64,000 nucleotides of DNA. It comes from Trematomus loennbergii. Taxonomy: Eukaryota; Chordata; Actinopteri; Perciformes; Nototheniidae. This document shows positions 9,961 through 22,317 of this stretch, piece by piece. Numbering within the stretch: the first letter of the stretch is position 1; each line of letters begins with the position of its first letter. The stretch is taken from the NCBI GenBank assembly GCA_012861695.1, contig JAAOOA010000086.1, forward strand, positions 2,434,422 to 2,498,421. Direction: 5' to 3'. The notes beneath the pieces were generated by a model. The model worked only from the letters and a program-made list of their open reading frames with translations. It ran no database searches and was not told where the DNA came from. The translations under genes were made by a program, and so were the position numbers.

Positions 9961-11823
9961 AAGATGCTGCCGGGGCTTCTGTCACCCTCCACTGGTTGGT
10001 TAGGGTAAAAAACGAAATACTCCCCCAAACATGATGTCAAGCTGAATCAGTGAAGCACACTAAATAGGGATTCAGTCTTATTTTCAGGCCGATGTGCTCG
10101 TTTAGGGTTGGTTGTGTCACCAAATCTATCTTCAGCAGTATGTTTGTGTACATGATGTCTCTAGTAAGGCTGCATATAAAGTGTCATTTCAGCTGGTGAT
10201 CATATTGGAGATCAGTTCAAATTCAAGTTTGTGCCAAATCAGCGCCTCCCTGAAGCTTAGTGTACTGCTGAAGTTACCAGATGGCTGAGAGGGGGGAGGC
10301 AGTAAAGTTTAGTGACATAATTATGTAGTCAAGACTTCTGCATAGCTGTTTCAGCTTAGTAAATAAGCGCCAGCGGCTGTAGCACCAGGCTGCTCTCCAA
10401 TCAGCCCAAAGACTACACGTCTACAGTTTCCCTTACATCTCTTTCAGACTCTCTCAAGAAGAAGAATTTGGGGAGTGCAATCTGTCACCAAGTATATTTC
10501 TAGTTGAATGTGTCCTGCCCAGGCTCCAGAGGAAGTGGATAGCATGTTAGTCTGCGATCAGTGACCAGGCCTTCTGTAAACGCTCTTCATGCTTCATGTA
10601 GCCATGCTGCTGCTGACATGGAGCCAGGACTGGAGCTCCAACAGCCCAAACACATGGTCCTCCGCCAGCTGACTCCTGCTTTATGACTTATATAAGGAGA
10701 GGAGAATGCACAATTTCTTTGCTTTTCAACAAACATGTCCTCCGTGTGTCTAAAGATCCATTAGTGGGGGAAAAGCCATCTTCCTCCTTTACATTGTCAG
10801 ATTTGATATAGCCATAGAACCACTTGCCTCTGCAGTAGGTGACCATCGCTTCCAACAGATTACTTTTTTAGATCTATTCGTGTCTGTCATTGTGATTTCC
10901 TCGCTATAACCGATCTGGTAGAATGGCATAAGCAAAGCACGCCACTTGTTTTGTTGTCGGGTTCACAAACCCAAGGAAAAGCCTTCATGTTCTTCCATCC
11001 TCTGAAGATGTGACCAAGCCTGGTCTCCAAAATCATATTTTCCCATACAACCAAACTACATTGTCAATTATTGTCTATAGGGTAACATATTTCGGATTAC
11101 TTTGTTCAAAGTCAGCGGAAATTGGCGTAGGAGAAAGATTTGGGTGAAATGGTGGGTAAACCTAACCAAGTTTTGTTGCCTTAACAAAACGAAGTAATTT
11201 TTTTCAATGTTAATTTTCAATACTTGACAGGTGTAGAACAGAACGGAAGGCATGCGCGTTGTTAACGGCAGATGAGGAGATGGTTTTGGTAAGGCAACAA
11301 ACAGGTCATCTAGAGCAGACTGTACTCAGTGCATCAATGTCGGCCAACCCTAACGACCTGAGTAGCAATCACAGCAGAGTGCAGGACATGATTTCCATGG
11401 TGGTCAGGAACCCATAATCTGTACATTGGGTCTGTAAATATGTAAAGAAAACAACAACCTAAAGCTAAAATGGGTTTTGAACTGTCAAATGCTGCAGTTT
11501 ATCAAATGGTCTCTGGCTCCGAAAGGAATCCATCCCAGTTGCGCATGTTAAAATGCGCAATTGGAATTTTTTTTACAACCCAGAACAGGAATTGGTTTTG
11601 ACCTGGTTCTACAAGATGTGCTTTCTTATATTTTCTTATAATGAAGTGACAGTTGTGTGTTTGCACACAGTTACAGTGTCATGTTGGGGGGGGGGTAAAT
11701 GTAAATGGTCTGTTAATGTATTTGTGTCTCTTTATAGCACTTTTGCATTGAGTGCTTATTTTTCTACCTTACTCCTGCTCTACCAGAGACGTTGGACTCA
11801 TATAATTCACAGTGACCGAATTA
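9961..11823. other. Non-coding DNA, nothing recognised
   Basis: No transposon ends, tandem arrays or exon-like frames with splice sites were found. An 8-nt G run lies near 11690. Confidence 0.4.
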
Positions 11824-12336
11824 GGCCCTGTCCACACGGAGACGATATCAGTTGAATCCGCTAACGTTCTTTATCGTATACGGTTCGTCCACACGAAGCC
11901 GACACGGAAACGCGGATTCGGAGCCCGAATCCGATACCCTTTGATAACGGCTCCCAAAGTGGGTAGGTCTGAGGACGAAACGCTTGCGGCTCCGTGTGTA
12001 CGCCCTATACGATCATTCCCTGAAAACGATGACGCCATAGCCCCGCCTCTCCCCACCACCCTGCGTTTCGCCAACAACAACAACAATGGCGGATCACAGG
12101 GTTGCGTTCGTGCTCCAGACGCTACTGACCATGATACAGATTTGAGTGCAAAATCTACAGCTCCTCTACCACATCCATCAGCAACAATAATAATATAATA
12201 TAATAATAATAATAATCGTCATCGGTCTTATTCGCTGCTTTTGGTGTATTTTGTGGCGGAAGTACTTGAGCCGATTCCGTGTGGACGGAAGACTTTTTTG
12301 ATATCGAATTCGGTTCGTTTTCGTCTCCGTGTGGCC
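11824..12336. mobile_element. MITE with CACACGGAGACGA termini, copy 1
   Basis: The left end GGCCCTGTCCACACGGAGAC is matched inverted by TCGTCTCCGTGTGGCC on the right. The interior holds CpG-rich blocks (GTCCACACGAAGCCGACAC; GGCTCCCAAAGTGGGTAGG) and an (ATA)n stretch at 12186-12215. There is no transposase. A more diverged relative lies at 17486-17800. The superfamily is not clear from the ends alone. Confidence 0.75.
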
Positions 12337-13384
12337 TTTGTCTCTTCTTCTCTTCTTCCCCTCCCCCGCGGCCCACACCTTCCACTCTGACTCTGTAGAG
12401 CCCAGGAGCAGTTTGTGAGTTTCCTACATCCACTGCTTCAAATCCTAACCGACACCCCCAGAGAGTCACGAGTGTAAACACCATCTAAAGCCTCTTAAGC
12501 AGGGTTCTCTCTTCAGAGAGCAGACGATGAGCCCTCTCTTCCTGCTGCACCCCCCAGGTTAGATCAAGGTTGTGGTCTGCCCTCTGAGGGGGCTTATCAC
12601 TCGTCCCTCTTCTGTGTCGGGGCTTTCAAGTGTGTAGTCCTGCCTCAGGCCAGCAAGTTGCCCAAGAGTGTAAAGGAGCAGTCCTCAAAATGAAAACACT
12701 AAGCATGTCAACATGACAATGCCAGTTTTGAGAAACAGAAAGATCTCTATAGTAACTGGGTAATGCAAATTATCTCTTCAGAAGATTATACCTTTATCTG
12801 TCAATACACTGAGTAGATTTATAAATATTTTTTAACAACTTTCAGTATATTTCATAATATTAACATTATATACATCCATGCCCAATATATACCTGCCCAA
12901 ATTCAAATGATTTCCGAAAAATAAAACAAGCCGTTGCATGGGGATGCAGTTATTGTTAGGAATCTTGACTCAATAGTATGAGGACTCAAACTAAACTAAC
13001 ATGAACATGACAATCACAAACATGACAAAACTTAACATATTTGATGGGACACTACAGTTATAGTATACTGTATAAAACCAAACCATTATGCTCTTTGTCT
13101 GACAAAACATATTACATTTGTACATTTTGATATGTTCACAATCAAAGTATATCAAGCAAACAAAGCCAGTATGGTAGCCTTTCTGAAACTGCTGTAGTGG
13201 TAATATCTCAAACAAATAAAGGTTCAAGTGCAGAGATTGTCTTTGAATATTTAATAAGCTTTGTGCAAGGATCCAAACAGAGTTACATGCTCACAGCAGC
13301 GTCTGCAAAGTCTGATTGAAGAGTGCTGGATTTGTATGTAGTTTACGTGGAGCTGCTGAAACACCTGCAACCTTGACACTGCCA
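12337..13384. other. Non-coding DNA, nothing recognised
   Basis: The AT-rich second half has only short frames. No repeat was recognised. Confidence 0.4.
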
Positions 13385-13500
13385 ACAGTGCAACCTGGAA
13401 GTTAGCATCACAAGGGCTCCCCCCACACAAAGCTATGGGATTATTCCATTGGATTTTGATGCCAGGTGCTATGGTGTCTTGTAGCAGTTCTGGAAACTAA
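13385..13500 (+). repeat. Dispersed repeat family R1, short fragment
   Basis: It has CAACCTGGAAGTTAGCATC and CACAAGGGCTCC, followed by TATGGGATTATTCCATTGG. This parallels 32560-32620 and 27440-27500. Confidence 0.6.
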
Positions 13501-13577
13501 AAAACGTCGATAAAAACGTCAAAGTATAGTATGTCGGGAAAAAAAAAGTTTTTGTATAGTATGTCTATAGCTGACAG

Positions 13578-13891
13578 TAGGGCTGTGCGATTATGGCAAA
13601 AATCATAATCACGATTATTTTTGGTCAATAATTGATATCACGATTATTAAAAACATCCATTTATTGAAAAAATAAAATTGGAACAGTATGTTTTTAACAG
13701 TTGATTACCCTGAACTTAAAGTATAATTCAACTGAAAAACCAATAAAAAAAAATATTTAAAAAAATTATAATTACATTTTTTTTTTTTTTAATAAAAATA
13801 ATAATCGTTTTATTTCGATTATGTTGTTTTCGTAATCGTTGCAAGCCAAAATCGTAATCGAGATTAAAATACGATTAATTGCACAGCCCTA
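13578..13891. mobile_element. hAT MITE (TAGGGCTGTGCGATTA type), 314 bp
   Basis: The ends are TAGGGCTGTGCGATTATGGC and TACGATTAATTGCACAGCCC plus A, inverted relative to each other. Exact 8-bp duplications GCTGACAG flank it at 13570-13577 and 13892-13899. The AT-rich interior lacks a coding frame. The same family, in the other orientation and tandemly duplicated, is at 24021-24863. Confidence 0.95.
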
Positions 13892-14219
13892 GCTGACAGT
13901 GTCTTGGGAAGATGCAGTAGGGACACCTATGGACGCTGAAGGCTGAGATACGCTGAGGTCCAGAGGTAGCTACAGAGGCTAGTCCTCTCCAGAACAGCTA
14001 AGGAAAGGTCTGGTGGAAGAGAAAGGCTCCACCTGGGCCCTCAAGTGAGGCATCTAGGGTGTGAGCTGGGGACACTGGGATTCACTGCTGAACCCATTAG
14101 TGGTGTGGTGGGCCTATGAGTGAAATCCAGGAAAGAGGGCCCCCCACTCAGTAGCAACCCAAAGGATGCTATCACTCACTTAACCACCCTGCAGAGTCCA
14201 GTCAGTAGCACGTCTCAAG

Positions 14220-14690
14220 AATGCAATCAAGGAATATTAACACCTAGTCCTACACAACAGAAAATAAGCTCTGTGGAAAACACACGTTTATGATACTTAA
14301 ACCTTTTGTTCAGCATGATAATCGCCACAAACTGTATTAACACCTATTTTGAAGCAGATTGCAGAAAGCTAACGGCTACAAATGAACTACATCCGCTCGC
14401 ATTACTTTGTCAACACCGGAGGCTAAAGGTGTCTAATATTCGGATTAAAGACGTTTAGTAGATTATTTAGACACTTGTTAGCAAACGCTGTTTTTATGAC
14501 AAATAGAAGCATCAAACATTCACGAGTGGAGAATCTCCTGGTGTTTGATTTCATACGTGAACATCTCCTCATCTTGCCTTACCACAGGCCGTTTTTCAGG
14601 CATCTTACCCTAAACAAATCAAAAGACTGTTTACTTCAAGACTCTTTAATGGGTTTAGTCTGTTCTACTTCTAATGTTTGATTTAGTTGG
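14220..14690 (+). repeat. Dispersed repeat family R1, long copy
   Basis: Blocks AATAAGCTCTGTGGAAAAC, GGCTAAAGGTGTCTAATA, GACACTTGTTAGCAAACG and CATTCACGAGTGGAG occur in the same order as at 27500-27720. Confidence 0.6.
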
Positions 14691-16109
14691 TGATAGGGTA
14701 TTCATAATACTTTATCATATTCACTGGCCATCGTTTGAGATATTGGAGGATGGAATTGCATTAAATGACAAATGAAATCAAAGGGAGAGGACAAAGACAA
14801 TATAAATACGACTGGGGAGTTTTCCCTGTGCTTTCTGTGGCTGGATAATCCCCCCCCCCCCCCTCACTGACAGTTCTGACGTCCTGCCTGTGGGCTGCAG
14901 AGGAGGCAGGTGTCGTCCGCTCTGATCAGTGTGTTCATGTTTATCAGTAAGTGATTCATTGGAATGGAATCCATCCCCTCGGCTGCATCCCATTCCATCC
15001 TCCAGTTCATGTAGAACAGCGTCTCCTTCCTCCTGCTCTTCCTCTCTTCCTCCTGCTCTCCTTCAGTCCTCTCCCCTCTCTCTCTCTGATGTGTAACAGC
15101 TGATGGCAGCCGCCTCAGCGTGAGTTTCCTGCTACCAGTCATAATTAACTCACCTCCACCAAAACACAACTCCACTTCTTCTCCTCTGTGCTCTCGCAGT
15201 GTTATTACTCTGTCTCTATCATTTCCTATCTCCACCGCTCTCCGTGTCTCTGCCCCCCCCCCCCCCCCTCTCCTCTCTGCTCTCTCTCACTGCCTCTTAT
15301 TTGCATAACATTGTTGCAGAAGGCGTCTTTCATCTTTTCACTATCAGATTGGAAGGAGGGAAAATGACATTACCTTCCTTGTCGTATTACAAGGTGCTCC
15401 ATCTCAGAGTGGGGAGGCTCCAACAGCCGAGTCAGGGGATTTGGAAAGCATTCAAAAGACTGGAAGTGAAATGTAGGCAAGTCAAGGGGTTAAGATAGTC
15501 AAAATATGCTTTAATCAGGGCTGGGAGGGTGACTTTAAAAAAGTTATCCAATACAATAACTAGTTACATGGATGTCAAAACATTTAACCTATTCCGAGTA
15601 TCAGAATATCAAAGTAATGTAACCTGATTATTCTCCATTACTTTGGTCAATATCAAATGCAATGCAAGTAGAGACAAGAGAAAATAACACGATGTTTTGA
15701 CTTAACCCTTCTGTCGGGTTCAGGTCCAGTCTGACCGATTTGCTACTTTAATCATCATAATCAAACATATTGTGTTTTACATTTGATTGCCTCAAGGCCT
15801 GATGATATCCTCCATAGTGTGCATCTAAGCATACTGTATCATTTGCTGGTTCATTGGATTTTGAACACCTATGGTATTCCTAGTCCCAAATGAGCACCAT
15901 AGCAAATGAATAGGTAGCCCTAGATTATGTTCATCCATCAGATAGTACACACACACACACAAAATGCCCAGATGTTCATTTTGGAATACATTTCCAGTGT
16001 CTCTTCTTTTTATATTCACTGCAGTTATTCATGTTAACCGTAGTCTGACACATTGTTTACAGCTTAAAGGGTGTTCTATCAGATTTGGTGATGATTCATG
16101 TTTTTTGTC
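14691..16109. other. Non-coding DNA with poly-C tracts
   Basis: It contains C runs near 14850-14864 and 15254-15268, a CT-rich stretch at 15030-15090, and a short (CA)n at 15949-15961. No gene is recognised. Confidence 0.45.
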
Positions 16110-16496
16110 TTAAAGGTGGGGTAGGTAAGTTTGAGAAACCAGCTCGAGTGCGCTAGAATTTGAAAATACACAACCGGAGAAAATCTGCCACTTCCTTACA
16201 GAGCCCCTCCTCCAACACACCGAACGCGCACATGACCAATGAGGGCACGAGATAAGTTTGTGCACAGATGGAAGGCTGACAGGCAGTAGGCCATCCAGTT
16301 ATTTTAGCCGGGCCGGCTAAAATGATTGGTCGTGCTTTTTACAGTACTACGGCTTCCACAGATGACATTTTTTAATGGATTTTTTGTCAAAGCACTTAAG
16401 ATATTCATTGCTATCGGGATGTTAAGAGCATTCCATGGAATATAACAAAAAGTGTATCTCGAGCCGGTTTCTCAAACTTACCTACCCCACCTTTAA
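16110..16496. mobile_element. TTAA-flanked MITE family M1, copy 1
   Basis: The ends TTAAAGGTGGGGTAGGTAAG and CTTACCTACCCCACCTTTAA are inverted repeats. The repeats continue inward (GTTTGAGAAACCAGCTCGAG against CTCGAGCCGGTTTCTCAAAC), about 38 bp in all. TTAA at each tip fits the target choice of piggyBac or Kolobok elements. The GC-rich interior is non-coding. Sister copies are at 35018-35381 and 62984-63218. Confidence 0.93.
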
Positions 16497-17485
16497 TGTA
16501 AGAGTGGTTAAAACAGAACGGTCACATGTGTCTGGGAACACCAAAGTGAGGGGAGGGGAAATGAACACGACAGGAGTGTGTACAAATGTAGTAATAGTTT
16601 ACAAATGCTGTTTAAGCTTCATACATTAATGGACTGTATTTTTGTTGAATAAATAATTTGTCCACCTACTGCATTAAAAAATAGATCTATTTAAAAATAT
16701 AGAAGAAATAAATGAGCCTAAATATAAACCATAAAGGGACATTCATTCAGTACGTCTACCTATAATATATCCATCTTTATTTCAAAATGTATTGGAACAC
16801 TGTAATCCTGCTAGTAATATCAATTCAATAAAAACATTTAACAGTAATCTGATTACTTGTTTTTATTTATGCAATTGTTATCAAATACAGTTACCTCTTT
16901 CTTGTTGATTGATCGTTAAATGTAATCCCCCACGCCTGGCTTGAATGCACATCTGTGTGAGCGTGTGACCCCAGATTCAGGCTAGGTGTGTTTCAGTGGA
17001 CAGTGAGAGCTGTGTGAACACATTATGCTCTGGCTCTTATTGGATTCACGCTGAGGCGGTTTCCCCTCCGTTGCCTCATGTCTAGTCACGCCTGGAGACG
17101 CTTCTTCTCTCCGCACTCAGACATCCCTTGTGATTTTGGCCGAATGAGAATTGGCATTTGAGATGTTTTCCCCCTCAGAATCCAGAGCTTTATGTTCAGT
17201 GAGGAATGATGGGAGCCGTTTCACAGAGATCCAGATAAAAGCCCTGGTGATAAGGAAGGCGAGGTGTTGCCTGGCTCTGAATATATAAAGCTTCTCTCAA
17301 GGACTCAGTATGCACGGCCGGCTGCCATGAGGCTGCTTACTGGGGGGGGGGGGGGGGAAAGAGAGAACTCCATTCACAAGTCCTTTTGTTCCTGCTTGAT
17401 ATAGTAATGCATTTGAATAGAGATAATGCTTTCAGGGGTTTCAAAGACTCCAGATATTCTCAAATTAAAGCTGGTATCCAAACAA
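16497..17485. other. Non-coding DNA, nothing recognised
   Basis: A run of about 16 G lies at 17342-17357. No exon or transposon terminus is evident. Confidence 0.4.
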
Positions 17486-17800
17486 TTGAGGCACCGTTTA
17501 CACGAGGACAAAGCGGCTTGTATCTGCATAGTTTCTCTTACGTATAGCCCTATTATTTACACGAGGCCGATAGAAACGGACCCCACAAACGATAACGGGT
17601 CCCAAGGTGGATAGATTTGCAAACGAAACTCTCTGGGGGGTCAAACGAGTCCGTGTAATCACCTCTATACGAATATTTCCTGAAAAAATAACGATAGCCC
17701 CGCCTCTGCTGCTCACTGCTGTAGCATGGCCAGTAGCCATCTGTAACGATCAACTATCAAAAACACAACGGAAACCAGGGGACACTAAAAAGTGACGCAC
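17486..17800. mobile_element. MITE related to the 11824 element, diverged copy
   Basis: Ordered blocks match 11824-12060: GTTTACACGAGG, TACACGAGGCCGATAGAAAC, AACGGGTCCCAAGGTGG, CCTGAAAAAATAACGATAGC, CCCGCCTCT. Identity is patchy, which suggests a related subfamily. The right terminus is not clear. Confidence 0.6.
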
Positions 17801-17945
17801 ACAGCTGGGAGCACTTGGTGACGTTCAGGATTATAAAGCTGATCATTTTCTGCCACTTTATACTTGTCTATTGTTGTGTTGCTGTTTACTGTTTACTCTA
17901 CTACATGTATCCAACAGCACGATGTATTACACGGCCTATACATTC

Positions 17946-18031
17946 AACTACCCGTACGTATGTAATTTAAAGCTGGTTATTGACTTGATACAGTCAATAA
18001 CCAGCTTTAAATTACATACGTACGGGTAGTT
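17946..18031. repeat. Perfect 40-bp inverted repeat with 6-nt loop
   Basis: Arm 17946-17985 begins AACTACCCGTACGTATG and ends TGGTTATTGACT. It is exactly reverse-complemented at 17992-18031, around TGATAC. RNA from either strand would form a 40-bp hairpin, and DNA could extrude a cruciform. It is not obviously part of a named element. Confidence 0.95.
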
Positions 18032-18311
18032 AGCTAATCCTTCATGGCCCCATAAACTTTAGTGGCCCATATTGTTTTTTTACCCAAGGTAGTGTAGACG
18101 TGATATTACTTGTGCAGAGGTATGTCGTGGCTTTTGTCATACCAAAAGGGGGGCATGAATACATCTAAACTGCTTCAAACTTACTTGTTTAAAACTTGTG
18201 GATATATTTCAGTCTGGACCACAGAAGTGAACACACTGACTTGAGAATATGTCCAATGGAGCTTAATCAAAATATCACATTTCAGACCATTGATAATAAG
18301 CTGCACACAGT

Positions 18312-18579
<268 letters not shown>

Positions 18580-18786
18580 GGAGGAAGTGCTGTGGTGTTT
18601 TTCCAGCCTGTCAGTAGCTGGTGCTGTGATGGTAAGCAGAGGAGACAGACCATCATAGGTGGGTAAATGTGCAGAGGCATCCACACACAGGAGTGAGTGT
18701 GTGGATGGTTGCCAGGCAACAGAAATGGCCAACATTTAGCTTCCTTTTTCCCGCTGTTCCTCATGACTCTCTATCTCCTAGCTGGC

Positions 18787-21070
18787 CAGGTGCTGTGAGA
18801 CCAGGTGCTGTGAGACCAGGTGCTGTGAGACCAGGTGCTGTGAGACCAGGTGAGACCAGGTGCTGTGAGACCAGGTGCTGTGAGATCAGGTGCTGTGAGA
18901 CCAGGTGCTGTGAGATCAGGTGCTGTGAGATCAGGTGCTGTGAGATCAGGTGCTGTGAGATCAGGTGCTGTGAGACCAGGTGCTGTGAGATCAGGTGCTG
19001 TGAGATCAGGTGCTGTGAGATCAGGTGCTGTGAGACCAGGTGCTGTGAGATCAGGTGCTGTGAGACCAGGTGCTGTGAGACCAGGTGCTGTGAGACCAGG
19101 TGAGACCAGGTGCTGTGAGACCAGGTGCTGTGAGACCAGGTGCTGTGAGACCAGGTGCTGTGAGATCAGGTGAGACCAGGTGCTGTGAGACCAGGTGCTG
19201 TGAGATCAGGTGCTGTGAGACCAGGTGCTGTGAGATCAGGTGCTGTGAGATCAGGTGCTGTGAGACCAGGTGCTGTGAGATCAGGTGCTGTGAGATCAGG
19301 TGCTGTGAGATCAGGTGCTGTGAGACCAGGTGCTGTGAGATCAGGTGCTGTGAGACCAGGTGCTGTGAGACCAGGTGCTGTGAGACCAGGTGAGACCAGG
19401 TGCTGTGAGACCAGGTGCTGTGAGACCAGGTGATGTGAGACCAGGTGCTGTGAGACCAGGTGCTGTGAGACCAGGTGCTGTGAGATCAGGTGCTGTGAGA
19501 CCAGGTGCTGTGAGACCAGGTGCTGTGAGACCAGGTGAGACCAGGTGCTGTGAGACCAGGTGCTGTGAGACCAGGTGCTGTGAGACCAGGTGATGTGAGA
19601 CCAGGTGCTGTGAGACCAGGTGCTGTGAGACCAGGTGAGACCAGGTGCTGTGAGACCAGGTGCTGTGAGACCAGGTGCTGTGAGACCAGACCAGGTGCTG
19701 TGAGACCAGGTGATGTGAGACCAGGTGCTGTGAGACCAGGTGCTGTGAGACCAGGTGCTGTGAGACCAGGTGCTGTGAGACCAGGTGCTGTGAGATCAGG
19801 TGCTGTGAGACCAGGTGCTGTGAGACCAGGTGCTGTGAGATCAGGTGCTGTGAGATCAGGTGAGACCAGGTGCTGTGAGACCAGGTGCTGTGAGATCAGG
19901 TGAGACCAGGTGCTGTGAGATCAGGTGAGACGGAGAGGTGCTGTGAGATCAGGTGCTGTGAGATCAGGTGAGACCAGGTGCTGTGAGACCAGGTGCTGTG
20001 AGATCAGGTGCTGTGAGATCAGGTAAGATCAGGTGTTGTGAGACCAGGTGCTGTGAGATCAGGTGAGACCAGGTGCTGTGAGATCAGGTAAGATCAGGTG
20101 TTGTGAGACCAGGTGCTGTGAGATCAGGTGAGACCAGGTGCTGTGAGATCAGGTAAGATCAGGTGTTGTGAGACCAGGTGCTGTGAGATCAGGTGCTGTG
20201 AGACTAGGTGCTGTGAGATCAGGTGCTGTGAGATCAGGTAAGATCAGGTGCTGTGAGATCAGGTAAGATCAGGTGCTGTGAGATCAGGTAAGATCAGGTG
20301 CTGTGAGATCAGGTGCTGTGAGATCAGGTAAGATCAGGTGTTGTGAGACCAGGTGCTGTGAGATCAGGTGAGACCAGGTGCTGTGAGATCAGGTAAGATC
20401 AGGTGTTGTGAGACCAGGTGCTGTGAGATCAGGTGCTGTGAGATCAGGTGAGATCAGGTGCTGTGAGATCAGGTAAGATCAGGTGTTGTGAGACCAGGTG
20501 CTGTGAGATCAGGTGCTGTGAGACCAGGTGCTGTGAGATCAGGTGCTGTGAGATCAGGTGAGATCAGGTGCTGTGAGATCAGGTAAGATCAGGTGTTGTG
20601 AGACCAGGTGCTGTGAGATCAGGTGCTGTGAGACCAGGTGCTGTGAGATCAGGTGCTGTGAGACCAGGTGCTGTGAGACCAGGTGCTGTGAGACCAGGTG
20701 CTGTGAGATCAGGTGCTGTGAGACCAGGTGCTGTGAGATCAGGTGAGACCAGGTGCTGTGAGACCAGGTGCTGTGAGATCAGGTGCTGTGAGATCAGGTG
20801 AGACCAGGTGGTGTGAGATCAGGTGCTGTGAGATCAGGTGAGACCAGGTGCTGTGAGACCAGGTGCTGTGAGACCAGGTGAGACCAGGTGCTGTGAGACC
20901 AGGTGCTGTGAGACCAGGTGAGACCAGGTGCTGTGAGACCAGGTGCTGTGAGACCAGGTGCTGTGAGACCAGGTGAGATCAGGTGCTGTGAGACCAGGTG
21001 CTGTGAGACCAGGTGCTGTGAGACCAGGTGCTGTGAGACCAGGTGAGACCAGGTGCTGTGAGACCAGGTG
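18787..21070. repeat. 15-bp minisatellite GTGCTGTGAGAYCAG, about 2.3 kb
   Basis: Roughly 150 units, of two main types (GAGACCAG and GAGATCAG), interspersed with 10-bp short units GTGAGACCAG or GTAAGATCAG. The order of C and T types near 18850-19100 recurs almost unchanged near 19170-19390, a higher-order repeat of about 320 bp. A different composite period with GTAAGATCAGGTGTTGTGAG dominates 20020-20600. The frames through it encode only repeat peptides and start at repeat-embedded ATGs, so I do not treat them as genes. Confidence 0.97.
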
Positions 21071-21254
21071 CCAGCAGGTTGATCACTGTCCAGTCATATT
21101 TCTTTCTGAAAAATCATTTATATGTCCACGTATACAGCTTCTGAAATGGTCCGGAGTGTGGGTCACCATGGGTGTGTTGCATTCTGCTATACATTATGCT
21201 TCCATTGAAACTGTATTGTTTATGAGAAAAAGCATTTTGTTTTCATGTAGGTAG

Positions 21255-21640
21255 TTGTAAACACTTTATTAATCATTAAGAACCATTTATAAACCAGTTG
21301 TAACATAGTTTTCATACATCAACACAGGCTCACTATTTGGCAAGATGACTAAGCCTTATATTGGCTACTTAGCGAGAATCAACTCGGTGAGCAACAGATA
21401 CCAAGGATGCTGGCTGATGAAGAAGACGAAGTAAGCTAGGTAGCCAATATAAGGCTTAGCAGTACTGATACATGTGGGCTCACTATTTGGCAAGCAACCG
21501 GTCACAGTCGCCCTGTTTATCTCATGTCTTATAAAAGCTTATTCACGATTTATAAAGTGTTCACAACCTAATTAATAAATGAATTACAAACTATTGGTAA
21601 ACCCTTTATAAGGGTAGTCTTATTGTAAAGTGGTACCAAA
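21255..21640. mobile_element. Degenerate MITE with a nested small inverted-repeat element
   Basis: The outer part starts AACACTTTATTAATCATTAA and ends near TATTGTAAAGTGGTACC. Loosely inverted ends of this kind are common in fish MITEs. Inside it, a direct repeat GGCTCACTATTTGGCAAG (21328-21345 and 21478-21495) brackets an inverted pair with core AAGCCTTATATTGGCTAC (about 21351-21368 and 21440-21457). The inner unit looks like a small later insertion. Confidence 0.6.
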
Positions 21641-22317
21641 GGGGCTATATAAATACACTTGCCTTGCCTTCAGGCCAAAAGCAGAGAGGCAGAAATCCTA
21701 ATCCAGTCTGTGGAAACACTTCATCACAGCTACAAGATGATGCTAAGGAGGTTCATGTCAACCGTTAAAGACAACAGTTGTAAAAGAGGTTCAAAGAAGT
21801 CAATATGCTGCATTGAAATATAAAACCCTGACAATGAAGTCCCAGTCTAAGTGTTTCCCTGCTGCTTGCCACTCGTGCTTTGCCTAACTGACCATCGTAT
21901 TTGGGCAAGGTATTATAACTTTTTTGCATCTGATTGGCGAAGACCTCACAATCTGTATTTACCGCCAGTCAAATGACAGCAGATATTTCCAACCAAAAAG
22001 GGGCGGGGCCCTGACAAAGAAGGAAAGTACCCTGGTTGGTTGCTCCTATGCACTGCAGGAGAACACATCCCTGCAACAGGAACCCTTTCTCTCTAACAGC
22101 TATTTCACATTCCCCTTCCCTTCATACAGGCAGTGGCACCCTTCAGTCCCACTCACTCAGTCATGTAGTTCAGGTGCCGTGGTGTGCTGTTGTGCTGCTG
22201 CAGTATGTACCCACACTGCTATGGTTGCACATGAAGTCAAATATATGTTTCGTTGTTTCTCAACTGGTTCAGAGACGGTATAGGCTATTTCATGGAAACT
22301 CTCAATTCATTCAAGAG

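Noticed and set aside
18669..20801. MRPGAV / CCETR repeat proteins
   Set aside because: Three frames of the same 15-bp array are equally open and start at repeat-internal ATGs, so there is no evidence of coding.
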